Part shown: in pieces, positions 15,601 to 26,549 of the stretch
Layout: each line of letters begins with the position of its first letter
How positions within the stretch are numbered: position 1 is the first letter of the stretch
NCBI RefSeq assembly: GCF_964204865.1
Contig: NC_135252.1
Span: 17,815,383-17,879,382 of the forward strand
Direction: 5' to 3'
Source of the DNA: Styela clava
Lineage: Eukaryota; Chordata; Ascidiacea; Stolidobranchia; Styelidae
Length of the DNA: 64,000 bases
Position numbers and translations under genes: made by a program
The notes under the pieces: generated by a model
Told to the model about the DNA's origin: nothing
Database searches by the model: none
The model's input: only the letters and a program-made list of their open reading frames with translations

Positions 15601-18600
15601 TTCATTTTCATAAATTTTAGTTTTAAAACATTTTTTGTTATGTTTTAGAAATTCATGGACGTTCTGTAATGCTGATTTCAAAAATCATTTATCTTCTAAC
15701 TATCATCTTTTAATAGATGAAAATATGCTGGAAATAATAATTGACAATTGTCTTTCAATTTTTTAGAATATATGATACATGGCGGTGAAGGGTTCGCAGG
15801 ATTTAGCACACCAAATTTACTTGCCAACATGCAACAACATTGGCCACATCATCACTCAGCAATTGCAGTTACAAGTTCTCAACTACAACATCCATCAAGG
15901 TAGAAATTTATAAACATATTTTTTTTACAGAATCTAACTACTGCAATCCATCTCTGTACATAGTGTTGTGTTATTAGTATAATTGTCACCTCATTACAAC
16001 TAATGTATACGAAAGAATGGAATTAAAAATCTGTACTTCCGTAGTATGTGTACCAGGTTAGGGTTAGGCCATAATTTTATTCAGATTTTTCTTATTTTAG
16101 TTTTATTAAGAGTTCGGGGACTGTCTGTATTAGCCAAGTTAATATACCCCCTGTGCGCTGTCCATAGGTTTCAGTCCCTTTACACGACTTGATGTAAAAT
16201 AAGCGAACAAAATTAGTTACCCACCATATTGGTACACACATTTATTGGTCGCCTAATTATCAACCCATTAAAACCAATATATAAGAAAAAATGGAATCGA
16301 AAATCTGTGATGGCTTCAGTTTTAGACTTCTAGACCATAGGTTCTCAAAGTGCTCCGTACGGAGCCCCAGGGCTCCGCGAGAGGAACCCAGGGGCTCCGC
16401 GAGCTATTCGATTACTTTTCAAAATACTGACTAATTTTGTAACTGTTCAAAGAAGCAATAACAGCTTTGATAAAATCTGACAACAATATGGCCTCGAAAT
16501 ATGGCAAAGAGGCTGAATTAAAAAATGACATTATTTATAAGCAGGAGCGCAGCCAGGATTCTTAAGAGGGAGGTGGTTCAAAATTGGAATCGGAAATTAC
16601 CGCGCAACATTCTTCGCGATTAAAAAAAACTTATAACGAGATTTCTGTTGTGTGAAATATTCAATTCATGACCAATGCGAGCATTTAACGTGTCTCGTCG
16701 TTATAATGTAATTGTGCTCATCGTTACTCACGTTTGATTCGAGATTACTATTAGGATTACTAAAATGGAAGAATATTATTCTGAAATAACATAAAATATG
16801 TGATAAACTGCCAACTATCAATAAATTGGAGTCGTATTTTTGCGATATTGGGATTTGTCAAACTTGATTTGTTCTTTCGCACTTGAGATTATTTTTAAGC
16901 AAGATATCGCCCTTTAAAAAAACACAATGTCTGGGCAAAATACGAACAATTGAAATTTATTTTATTGCATTCGGCTCCGTCGGTAGTTTCAGAATGAAAA
17001 AAGGTACATCGCGGATCGCGCGCACAATTGATTGCGTGCGGCTCCGTCGGTAGTTTCAAAAAGGGAAAAAAAGGTAGGCCTACATCGCGCGCACAATTGA
17101 CTTGTGTTTCGATTTCGCAGTTACTACAATGAAAACCTAACATAACACCAAATTCTGTGATTTGCAATGTCTATAAAAGCGTTTTCAATCCTAGGTGAGT
17201 CTGCTGAAACCAAACGTGTGATCTTCCATTTTAAGTTTTAGTTTTAATATTTCAGAATGCCGCTTTTTAATCGAGAAATTTGAGTTGCAGATTTATCTCT
17301 TTATTAATTATTATTTTTAGCATTTCGTCGCCGATGACTATAATATGGTAACATGTTTTTCACATTGAACTCATAATTCCCCACGAGAACACAAAAGCCA
17401 TTAACGTCGTCATTGTGTAACAATGCATGTATATGCAGAGGGAAATTTGAATCAGGGAGAATAAACACCGACGTGAAGATGTTTAAAGGTTCAAAAACAC
17501 GCCATGCTGAGGAAAAATCGGCGATTGTAACAAAATGCAATCGCGCACATTATTAGCGGCCTTTTAAGTCTTCCAAACATGTCAAAAGGGAAAAGATTCG
17601 ACCATGTTTGTCAAGTGTCAAATTTACAGCTTTAGTATATATAATTTATGTTTGAAATTTAGATTTTTTTATGACTTGTATTAACCCTTTCAAAAAAGTT
17701 TCAGCATTTAAATTGAGTAAAGTACTTTTAACTTGCTCAGGAATATTAATCCGAAAGTAACAATTTTAACATTTATTTTGGGGCTCCGTGAATAATAGTT
17801 AACCTTTTCAAGGGCTCCGCAACACCAAAAGTTTGAGAACCCCTGTTCTAGACAATGCAAATTAAAGAAATTCATTTCAAACTCAGATTTCCCACCACCT
17901 TACTCAGGGTGTAATAAATCAGATAGGTAATCATGAACCAGAAAGCTAGCAATATTTCCAAAAGTATCTCATTACATAGGCTTTACAACGGCTTCTTTGG
18001 AGTGAAAATCCACATCCACTCTTCGCATTAAAATGTTACACCCCCTAATCGATATTGGACTTAGAATGAAAGGTTGTCATACAGTTTGTAGTTTTGTTTT
18101 TTTCTCATTTTTTTCATATTTCATTTTAATTTTCTTTGCCTAGAATCGAGGATCCAAACATGAGTGGAATGCATCATGGGTCAGGAAATGTTCATTCTTT
18201 TAATATAAAAAGAGAACCAGCCTCTCCTCCTGACAAAGGGAATCCAGAGGTTGGAATGAGAAGACCTCCACCTAACAGGTTCGTCCCAATCTTTTTATCT
18301 GAGATTATTCATGACAGTATAGTATTCTTTGTCCTTATATGCCCTCCTCTTTTATGACTATAATACTGTCTGTAACCGTTGTGCCTGCCGTCTTGCAGTT
18401 TGGGAAAGACTTTTCTTATTTATCCTCGTGGAGAGGAAAGTCAATAAGATGGCATTAATATATAACCACTACCTCTCGTCTGGTTACCAGTGCATGCCCC
18501 ATATTGGAATAATTAACCAGTTATTTATTTCCGATGCATGGACTTCCTTCATTGTACCCCTACCTCAGTACCTTTTCCTGGGTTCGTCATTTAGTTGAAA

Positions 18601-18909
18601 TTTGTACTTTAGTTAATTTTAATGACACTCTTTGTTAATTTTCATGGGACATTCTGAATTCTCTACATTTTTTGAAAATCTGTCATAAATGTGATTAATT
18701 TTCCTCACCGCAGTAATATTTTATAACTTATTTTAATAATAACTTATTTTTTGTAAATTCATCAAAATAGGTCACCAATGGAAATCATGGGTTCATATGG
18801 AGTTGCAGATGATGGTGGAGGAATGATGCTTGAAAACGGTGAAACATCACAAAAACGGCAGAGACTCGACCCAAATCCTGGGCAAGGTACGGCAGAGTGG
18901 GCGACTTGA
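6638..18909 (+). CDS. MEF2: MEF2 family MADS-box transcription factor, 10 coding exons
   Basis: DNA-binding activator of muscle, neural and other differentiation genes; binds AT-rich CTA(A/T)4TAG sites as a dimer in the nucleus. Coding exons: 6638-6691, 7295-7498, 11112-11285, 11906-12104, 12522-12572, 14515-14705, 14997-15096, 15767-15899, 18144-18278, 18771-18909. All junctions are GT-AG and phases agree, giving 459 residues. Residues 1-57 are the MADS box (starts [11 protein letters not shown], with Gly12 where Met or Thr is usual) and about 58-86 the MEF2 domain (ending [14 protein letters not shown]). The first two exons (54 and 204 bp) have the same sizes as in vertebrate MEF2 genes. 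The third exon resembles the vertebrate alpha-2 alternative exon (LNKKENK..SPDPES). Residues 300-309 keep the [10 protein letters not shown] motif. IKREPASP (390-397) matches the phospho-sumoylation motif IKxExxSP. The C-terminus QKRQRLD...EWAT resembles vertebrate ends. An AATAAA at 19951 is a possible poly(A) signal. The family call is secure; minor alternative exons could be missed. Confidence 0.96.
12697..13070. mobile_element. hAT-like MITE (374 bp) in MEF2 intron 5
   Basis: The left end TAGGGGTGGGCATTTCGAAT and the right end, whose reverse complement begins TAGGGCTGGGCATTTTCGAA, form terminal inverted repeats. Perfect 8-bp target duplications ATTACAAG flank it at 12689-12696 and 13071-13078. 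It carries no coding capacity. TTCGAAT/ATTCGAA motifs recur just inside both ends. Eight-base duplications and TA-rich short TIRs indicate a non-autonomous hAT-type element. Confidence 0.88.
13096..13292. mobile_element. Palindromic MITE, GTACTCCTGAAG family
   Basis: The ends GCTCCTGAAGTATGC and GCATACTTCAGGAGTAC are inverted. Inside them are further inverted segments: GGCAGACACC with GTGTTGTCCGCC, and GTACCAGGTTAGGGT with ACCCTAACCTGGTAC. A central piece reads CCCCGAACTCGTAATAGAA. It sits 25 bp after the preceding hAT-like MITE in the same MEF2 intron. A close relative lies at 23389-23607. Confidence 0.8.
16033..16250. mobile_element. MITE of the CCGTAGTATGTGTACCAGG family in MEF2 intron 8
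   Basis: It begins GTACTTCCGTAGTATGTGTA, continues CCAGGTTAGGGTTAGGCC, and ends with CCATATTGGTACACACA. The element at 40227-40423 in the KMT5 gene shares the same order of blocks: GAGTTCGGGGACTGTCTGT, TTTCAGTCCCTTTACAC and AACAAAATTAGTTACC. It shares the left arm, but not the middle, with the elements at 13096 and 23389. Confidence 0.75.
16336..17845. mobile_element. hAT-like element (1.5 kb) in MEF2 intron 8
   Basis: Left end CATAGGTTCTCAAAGTGCTC; reverse complement of the right end CAGGGGTTCTCAAACTTTTG. Perfect 8-bp duplications TTCTAGAC are at 16328-16335 and 17846-17853. Subterminal GGGGCTCCG(C/T)(G/A) motifs occur at both ends (near 16366, 16392, 17780 and 17811). No transposase frame survives, so it is non-autonomous or decayed. 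A duplicated block with GGCTCCGTCGGTAGTTTC lies near 16965-17100. Confidence 0.88.
16965..17100. repeat. Two-copy tandem duplication inside the hAT-like element
   Basis: Two imperfect units of about 67 bp. Both contain GGCTCCGTCGGTAGTTTC, a purine run, ACATCGCG and CGCGCACAATTGA. The second unit has an extra GTAGGCCT. The duplication lies wholly within the 16336-17845 element. Confidence 0.75.
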
Positions 18910-21900
18910 TACTCACTCTTACTGTCATTGTGACAACTAATGAACGTTATGACATGAGGTTCTTTTATGGATCTCACCACTTCCGGCCGCTTGTCGCCCG
19001 AAACAAAAACAAGGACACTCAGAGGGTGGATGAAATTGTCGTTGGGCCACTCTGAGATAGTACCACGCCGATTTCTGCCAACATTGTAGTTCCATTTTTG
19101 TGATTTGTTTGAAAAATAAGGTGAACTTTTTGTGACTTGTCGATAGTGTAAAATGTCTTGATTGATTAGAAAATAGCAACTATGCCGCGCTAGATGTTTG
19201 ATATTTTCTAACACTTCTGGGGTGAAGGCTTCAGTTGTTGGAATTCATTGTGGATGGTTTGAGCTATCATACCGAGATATAATTTTCATTGATCTCAGCT
19301 TATTTCTTGTGCTTTCAGTCATCAATAACAAAGGTATGTCAATCTCCAAACAGATTATTATTATTTTATAACTCCTCTTTGCAGTTCATTTCCACCTTAA
19401 ATTCTCTGCCTCCATTACCCAGCAAAATTTTGATTTATGCCAAAAATTGTTTACCAGGTATTATCATATAAAGAAGGTTAAATTTCCAAAAAAAATGTTC
19501 TATATTATATACAACTTTTGCAAAGCTCACACATGGATATTTGTATAATGTATCATGAAGAATATATTTCAAATAGGTCTATGACTTGCAAACTTTGTTT
19601 TACTAATTTATGAAATATGATCATTTTTCCTTCTCTGCACTAACTTTTTAAGCAGTTATATTTGCAATGTTCATCTTTCTTAATTTACTTATTATCTATT
19701 TTCTTTTGGCGGTTTCAACCACCAAAGAGCAGATTTTGCACCTCAACCATAGGCAACCAACCTGTCCATGGTTTTTATTACAAAGTAGGGGCGAGATAGT
19801 TATAGAAAGGAAAAAACAATGACGTAGATTAGCATTCCCAATGAATGTAAATGACACAATATATTGATATTTGTTTGAACATCTATAGATTTTGAAATCT
19901 TCTGCTATTTTTTGATCTGACAATATTCAAAGTTGATCTCTCAGAAAGCAAATAAACATTTATCCTTTCATATTTTTACTGTCGACAAAATCGATTCTTC
20001 ATAAGACAAAACAATAATTGGTTGTCAATATTTATCAGAAAATTAATAGTATATTTCTATCAACAGTTACTATTTAAGTCTATTTTGTTATCTGTTTATT
20101 TTACCACAATTCTGAACAGTGAAAAAATAATTAGTTTGAAATGTTGAACTCTTTGCTCAAAATTGATATGTACCTTTGAACTACACCAGACATCTCCTAG
20201 TTTTTAAGTATTAAACTCCGCAGCAAAAATTACCAGTTTTGGTATATTTGGTTGATTGAACTCTCTCAATATCTGTTTTATCGAAGATTTTTTTCTCTTT
20301 ATGATAATGTCCATACTAGCTTTTGGCAACTGTTTATTCCTTCAGGCCCAAACCAATTGCCAATATGGTTCAACTACAAAACTTCTATATAGTTATTTGC
20401 CAAACACTGTATCATCACTATTAGAGTTCAACTTGAAAAACTGGCAAAAATAAACTTGGGAACCTTTTAAACTACTGAACCAGATGAAGTTTTAATATTT
20501 GCCCGAACTGCCTGAAAGAAGTTCTCATTTAGTTTTACTAAGGCTCTAATATTTTGATATTGGTATTTTTTCTACAGATTACAATATTTTGTGTCTTATC
20601 AGCAACAAAATTTCTTGCAAAAATATAAAATGTTGATTCTAAGAATCTATTTATTTTTCAGCAAAAAATTTTTGAATGATCATTGTATTTTTTGCGAGCT
20701 AATGCTGAGTTTTATTTTTGTACTCGTCCCTTCAACTGCCTGATTATGTTTTTCTGAAAAAATTTTGTTCTCAAAACTGAAATTCTCAATGAAAATTATG
20801 ATATGATATGACTAATGATACAGCTGAATAAAAAAAACGTTTTTTTTTTCATTAGAAACATTTCAATAAGTAGGTGCTGCAATAGCACAACGATTATAAC
20901 TACTTTTCAAATTTATATTGAACCTTACTCATAAAATACATTTTTTGTGTAATAGTGGAGGGAACTCTCTGTAACTATGTTCAAATCACCACAGTTTTAT
21001 TACCTATCTGGCGATAAAATAGACTCACATTATGTCTGATTTTTAGATCATTTACTGAACATAACCGGCCAAGTAATTTTTTTAAAGGTATTTTTTTTAT
21101 TTAATATGACTTTTCGTTTCAAACATTTTTATCCGCGGATTGCCTCCCATGTTTTTATTCGAAGTGAACGATGTAAAAAAAATTTTCTTTGTCCTTTGCG
21201 ACTGTAATATCAATATGTCTATTATTATTCGTAATTTTAATAATTTCTTGTTTTAATTTTCCCAATTATTATCATTTTCAGTGATAGGGGAACGCTTTTT
21301 TGTGTTTTAAAATTTTTTCGAAAAATTGTCTGTTTTGACTGGAAAATAAATATAGAATAACTTTTATAAGCTCATGTGACTTAGTAACATTTTTTGCTCC
21401 TCACTCATCCATATTTTTGTGATTGATCTCTCATGACCAACTCTCAATCGTTAAGTTGATGTTGCAGTCGCCATTGGTGGGATTCAGAATCTTAGGAACA
21501 AGTTGTCTTTTGTTTTGAACTCATTTACAATGAGTTTTCTCATTGCAGAATATATATATATGTCACTGCGTAAGCTGTATTACCATGACGGGCTTTACAT
21601 AAACCTTATAAATAATTTGGAGTCGCCAAATATAACGCTAGTTGTCAGCCGCACTGCACGTAACCCATTTGTTTAAAATCTAAAACGAGAACAGGTTCGC
21701 TGACATGTTCCACTAACAGGTTCGCGCTAACCACTTGGGTTCCACCACTGGAGTCGCCCCAATGATCGAGGGAGTTGCGATTAAATGCCGACCCGATATT
21801 TAGTTTTACAAGTCGGTGTTTGTGTTGGCATACGTGTTATGCAATCCAAGGATCGTTGGGAGCGAGTCTGCGGGTAAAAGTTGACTCTGGAAGTTTATCT

Positions 21901-22050
21901 CTTTACTTTTCTAACAAACTTTTTTATATGACCGGCGGAATTTGAAAATACCACTCCAATTTCAGCAGAAAACTCCAAATCACCTCGCCCATGAAAGACC
22001 TCCTGATGAAACAATAAGAACGACCATCAGTATCGGTAAAACAAGTGGAA
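18910..22050. other. MEF2 3' flank / probable 3' UTR, then intergenic
   Basis: AT-rich sequence without a supportable coding exon. AATAAA motifs at 19951 and near 20446 could end MEF2 transcripts. A 150-codon antisense frame at 18762-19214 overlaps the last MEF2 exon and is treated as a shadow. From about 21560 to 21860 the base composition is less AT-rich, with AACAGGTTCGC repeated twice (near 21680-21720), but no gene is recognised. Confidence 0.45.
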
Positions 22051-22052
22051 AC

Positions 22053-22058
22053 TTTATT
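22053..22058 (-). terminator. Poly(A) signal of the small heat shock protein gene
   Basis: AATAAA on the minus strand, about 160 bp downstream of the stop codon at 22217-22219, in a position suitable for mRNA 3' end formation. Confidence 0.55.
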
Positions 22059-22216
22059 GTTGTGTAAGAACATATAGATACATCTATTTAAAATAAACAA
22101 TCACTTCCAGATCGTATTACGTCTTTATATAAACGATTGGGCCTTGATTGCTATATTTTTCGCGAATGGTATAAAAGTGCAGCATTAGCTATAGAGCTAG
22201 TAAATATCACATAAAT

Positions 22217-25200
22217 TTAGCTCTTCGCAGACTCGTGCTGCACTGGTAATGGTTTGGGTCCTTCGTCAATAGCTGGTTTATTCAATGGAGCCTCCACGGT
22301 TAAGAATCCATCAGACGACAAAAATGATGATACGGCCATTGGATCCACATCTGCGACAAAATATAAAGAAACTCAAAATTGAGCAAGGCCTGATTGCATA
22401 AGGTATGACTAGATAGCTGAGATTGAAGTTTCTAAAAACAAGGTGAATGTGGGGCGAGACAGAAAGCCTCCTATGAAAAATATACTATAAATTGTCTGCT
22501 GGGAAGGGAACACTTACATATTTAAGCACTAAAAATATGAAAGCGATTGATTGGATAGTGAGGGCGATTTTTATCCAAATAACAACATTGAATAACAACA
22601 ATTTCGCAAAATGATCCATAGATCCACGCAGTAATAAATAAAAAATCGGTTAGAATAAGTATGACGCAAAAAATATGTGCGTGAGTGCATCGTCTACGTT
22701 CGGATTTAGAATACATGCCTTTGGGTAATGTATATTTCCGGGTGAAATCTCTAGAAATCACCCCGTGATCATCTTGTTTTTCGTCATGTGATCCTTTAAT
22801 TTCGACTGTGTCTCCAACTGTTTTCACAGTTATTTCCTCTGGAAGAAAATGCTTAACATCCAGTAGAATTTGATATTTTCCATCCACAGTGGATACCTGG
22901 CAAACAACAATGTAATTATGGCAAAGAATATATATGACGTAACGCGCAACTATTTTAATTGTAACCAAGATTTACGAAACAAGTATGAATATCTTGCAAC
23001 ATAACACTTAGGGCTGCCATATGTTTGTTATCTTTTTGCGGAATTGTCTTTCTTGATATGCCTCTTGTGTCTTCATTATTGTTGAGTATAATATTTAATA
23101 TGAAAACTCATAGAATATGTTTGATATACAACTTGGCTTGGCATTGTGTTAAGAGTAAGGAATCCGCTTTATATATATCGCATCGCAGACTACCATACGC
23201 GGATTCACAAACTGGGCCCTCTTGGGAGATGGTTAGTTATGTGGAAGATTGCTGGATTCCTCGGCGTTTCGCAAAACGGCTCACTTGATTATCAAATAAC
23301 CGACCTCGACTGCCAGCAGGGGGAAGTTCTTGGTTCATCCTATGATTATGCCGCGTTGCGGGCTTCCGGTTAAACATTACAAAATCTGGTACTTCTGAGG
23401 TATGCGTATCAAGATGGCGGACACCGGAACGTAGTATGTGTACCAGGTTAGGGTTAGGCAATAATTTCAGGTACAACTTATCTAGTCCCCGAACTCGTAA
23501 TAGAACTAAAATAAGGAAAATTGGAATTAAATTATGGCCTAACCTTAACCTGGTACACATACTACGTTTCGGTGTCCGCCATCTTGGTAGCCATACTTCA
23601 ATAGAACCCAAAATCTTTCATAATTCAAACTCAAGCCAAACAATCCATTAGACAACACGTTTATGCAACAATGCGGAAACCCTGTATACCATTCTAAAAT
23701 CAAGACAGATCTCATGCAATCTAGCATAAATATTTAGTAAACACTTACCAAATAACATGACATTATAAAAATATAAAGACATTTTTTACAAAGCACCCGC
23801 CATAAAAAATACACCCTCGCCAGCGCTCCAAATAAGAGAATTAATAAATATTCAGTTAGGGATAGGGATACAGATTGCGCTGTCAATTCAAATCATTTCC
23901 GACCCTAACCCCAACTGGATATTTACTAATTTGTTGTTTTAAAAAACGTGAATGGGTGTTTTCTCAAATCTCACATTTTTGCATTAGTGGTGCTTTGTAT
24001 GAAAGATCCAAAATATTATATTAGACAAAAATTCGCCCATCTATTCGCACAATTATCATTGATCATATTTAGTAATCGACTCTTCGCAGCAGATGCGTAA
24101 AAACCTATATCCTAGAATCGCCTTACTTGAGAAACTCCACCACTATTCTGTCGGTTGACAAGTTGCGGAGCAGTAGGTTGGACGGCAGCCGGAGATCTGA
24201 CAACATACGGAACGGAAGCAGTCGCCGAAGAAGCCCATGGATCACCCCCACCTCGGACCAATCTCTGACGATGCTCACTTCGCACACTGTTAGTCATTGG
24301 CATTCCGCCAAAATCCTGTATTCAAAGTGCATGTCTGGTTATATTCAAGCGAACTAAGTGAAGTCGACGAAAAACTGGTAAAGGCGTGCGTGACTGGATG
24401 GTAACCGTGAAAGAAAACTGATGACGTACCGTAGTTGACTTGTGAAGTCAGCGCAGAAAACATGAATCGAGCATGACATTGGAGTGTATCATCATAATGC
24501 TTAATGTGTGATAATCAAGCTTATGAGATTTAATAATTTAGATTGAAGATCTTTGCTGACTTGTGCCTTGCCCAATAAATATAATCTGTGAGTGTTCAGT
24601 GATCACATAGCGGCAGCAGAAGATAAAATTATATTTGCAATTGGTGATACATGTACCGAGAGCAGTGAAGAGTCAAAGTGAGTTGAATAATAAAATTAAT
24701 AAAAAGGCTCTACTACGAATTCCTCGTACCAATGGTGTCCTATGCCATTTATCCGTATCATTTTAAATTTGCATATAAGCAAAATACAGAATAACGTATC
24801 TCAAGTTATGGTCCAAATCGCCATTTAAATGGCCTTTTAAGAAAAGACTGCATATTTATACCGTATATAAATCATAAATTTATTTCAAAACTATTCTCCA
24901 ATCGTAACATCCTAAGTTACTGGATATAATCACATTAGACTTTTCGGCTACCACCACATCTTTTCAACAGTGCTGTGGCCTATGAATCCAACCTGCGAAG
25001 AATTCGTCTGGCATACTTCTGACTGAAGTACTGACGTCTGTATCGGTTGGCATTTTACAGAAACGTGTCATGATTTAAAATAGTGAAATAATGATGTTAA
25101 TAAAAAACTCCTCTTCGAAATCTCAAACGTAGTAGTTACATTCAACATGCATAAAATATGAAAAGAACGAGAATAGCAACACATGCAACAATATACAGAT

Positions 25201-25716
25201 ATAAGCAGCAAACATAGCACAAAATAAGTACTAAGGATAATATAAAATTTGATTATTTACTAATAATTAATTAACAGTTGCAATCCGTTCTCTGGGCAAA
25301 AGATAAGGATGAGTTTTTCAACCCATTATATCCGAAATAGAAAAGTGATTTGTGACTAATGTGAAAAAGTCCAGAATATATAATATAGATTTTATTGAAT
25401 ATTATCCGGGATTATACAGAGACAATTTTATGTAATTGTCTGACATTCAAAAATAATTTGAAAAATATTTCAAGAAATTTATTTTTTGTGATCTATTAGA
25501 CTTAGAGTATAAAAATGAACCTGTCTCAATACAAAAATTTATTGTAAAGTCGTTATCTTCAACACGTACTGCATAGAAAATTAAATACTAAAAAGTAAGA
25601 CTCACTTGGTCCCAAATAGTTGTAGCGGGAAACGTCCAGTCTTGAAACGGTTCCCACGGGGTTGGTCTGTATGGTGTTATATGAATTCGACGTTCTGTTC
25701 TTTGTCTTTCAGCCAT
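22217..25716 (-). CDS. HSPB1: Small heat shock protein, HSPB1-like, 4 exons
   Basis: ATP-independent chaperone that forms oligomers and holds unfolding proteins. Exons in transcript order: 25606-25716, 24127-24315, 22698-22896, 22217-22350, giving 210 residues (human HSPB1 has 205). The N-terminus has TERR..I followed by PWEPFQDW, then WDQ-DFGG, matching the HSPB1 pattern TERR, WDPFRDW, FDQAFG. The alpha-crystallin domain starts at residue 101: KYQILLDVKHFLPEEITVKT, then GSHDEKQDDHG, ISRDFTRKYTLPKG and VSSFLSSDGFLTVEAPL. The C-terminal tail has PLPV, probably the I-x-I/V oligomer contact. With the GT donor at 22697 the protein has seven residues (MYSKSEH region) inserted after TLPKG that HSPB1 lacks. 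A GC donor 21 bp earlier would remove them in frame. The start is the first ATG of the exon carrying the conserved N-terminus. Intron 2 contains two MITEs. Confidence 0.94.
23389..23607. mobile_element. Palindromic MITE, GTACTCCTGAAG family, in sHSP intron 2
   Basis: Same family as 13096-13292. The left arm GGTACTTCTGAGGTATGCGT continues with AAGATGGCGGACACCGG. The right arm is CCGCCATCTTGGTAGCCATA followed by CTTCA. Inner inverted arms are GTACCAGGTTAGGGTTAGG and CCTAACCTTAACCTGGTAC, with centre CCCCGAACTCGTAATAGAAC. Confidence 0.82.
23841..23932. repeat. Small palindromic repeat in sHSP intron 2
   Basis: ATTAATAAATATTCAGTTAG and, about 45 bp later, CCCAACTGGATATTTACTAA form an imperfect inverted repeat around a centre containing GGGATAGGGATACAG and CCGACCCTAACCCC. 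This looks like a short MITE or its remnant; no target duplication was identified. Confidence 0.5.
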
Positions 25717-25967
25717 CGTTATTTATTTATAAACAACCTACTAATAAAAATGGACATTATGAAGATGCCGAGGACATCCTGCCCTGAATATAGCGCAATT
25801 CCACGAATTTCTCATTTATGATTCCTGACCAGTTCCATGTAGTCACTAGCTGAATAAGTTCGTACTGTTTTCATAAGCGTACACATTATATTCGATCTGC
25901 GGAATAATAAATTTTTACACTAAGCCCCACTATCCCAATTACTGGATACAGAAGCTAGAGCGGCATT

Positions 25968-26496
25968 TTATCGATCCAGCACCCCCTTTACTTGATCCCA
26001 AAATAGTCCCATTGCCTCATCTACATCTGGTTTACTTATTCGTTGCGCGTTCCACTATTCAAAGATCAAACTTAAAAACTGGTCATTAATATTATCTTTC
26101 CTGAATATCCCGATCGTAATAACTCGCTTCCATACACTTTGTCTGGCAGTATGTAGCTGAGGTGAAATTTGTAAACTTATTCACAGGTATGAGTTTCTTG
26201 CGCTATTTCATCTTATATTCTAAAGCGGGGGAAGATTCCATCGCTCTTTTATCCCAATTTGGGAGTTGGCAATCACTCGTCTGTCGCGTATTTGACATGT
26301 CGCAGAGACGATGTTCGACTTGTGACGGCATTTTGTCGAGGGCATTCGCAGCTGTCACCTTGTATGCGCTTGTTTCCTTAATTAAAGCCGTGACTCTATC
26401 TTTGGAGTATGTGCTATCGCATACTGTATTACTCCGCCAAGATTGGGCAGAAGATAACTTTATCGCTTCGGAATGCGGGACAAATGTTGCCCACAT
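25968..26496 (-). CDS. Possible exons of an unrecognised minus-strand gene
   Basis: Two minus-strand pieces look more coding-like than their AT-rich surroundings. One is a 97-codon frame (26203-26496) that follows an AG and includes SSAQSWRSNTVCDSTYSKDR and VTAANALDKMPSQVEHRL. The other is a 29-codon frame (25968-26054) that follows a TAG acceptor, contains KPDVDEAMGLFWDQVKGVLD and ends at a stop. I cannot find a clean donor joining them and do not recognise the protein. The plus strand of the first piece is also open (128 codons, 26162-26548), so chance openness or a decayed element remains possible. Confidence 0.22.
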
Positions 26497-26549
26497 CTGG
26501 CGACTTCAAGAAATGATCGAAGTGCCAACCGGGTGCATTCCGGAGTAGT

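Noticed and set aside
18762-19214. 150-codon minus-strand open frame over the MEF2 last exon
   Set aside because: It is antisense to a conserved MEF2 exon and its 3' flank, with no recognisable domain or start context; treated as a shadow.
26203-26496. Tektin-like or axonemal protein exon
   Set aside because: Compared from memory with tektin family motifs; none of the conserved signatures is present.
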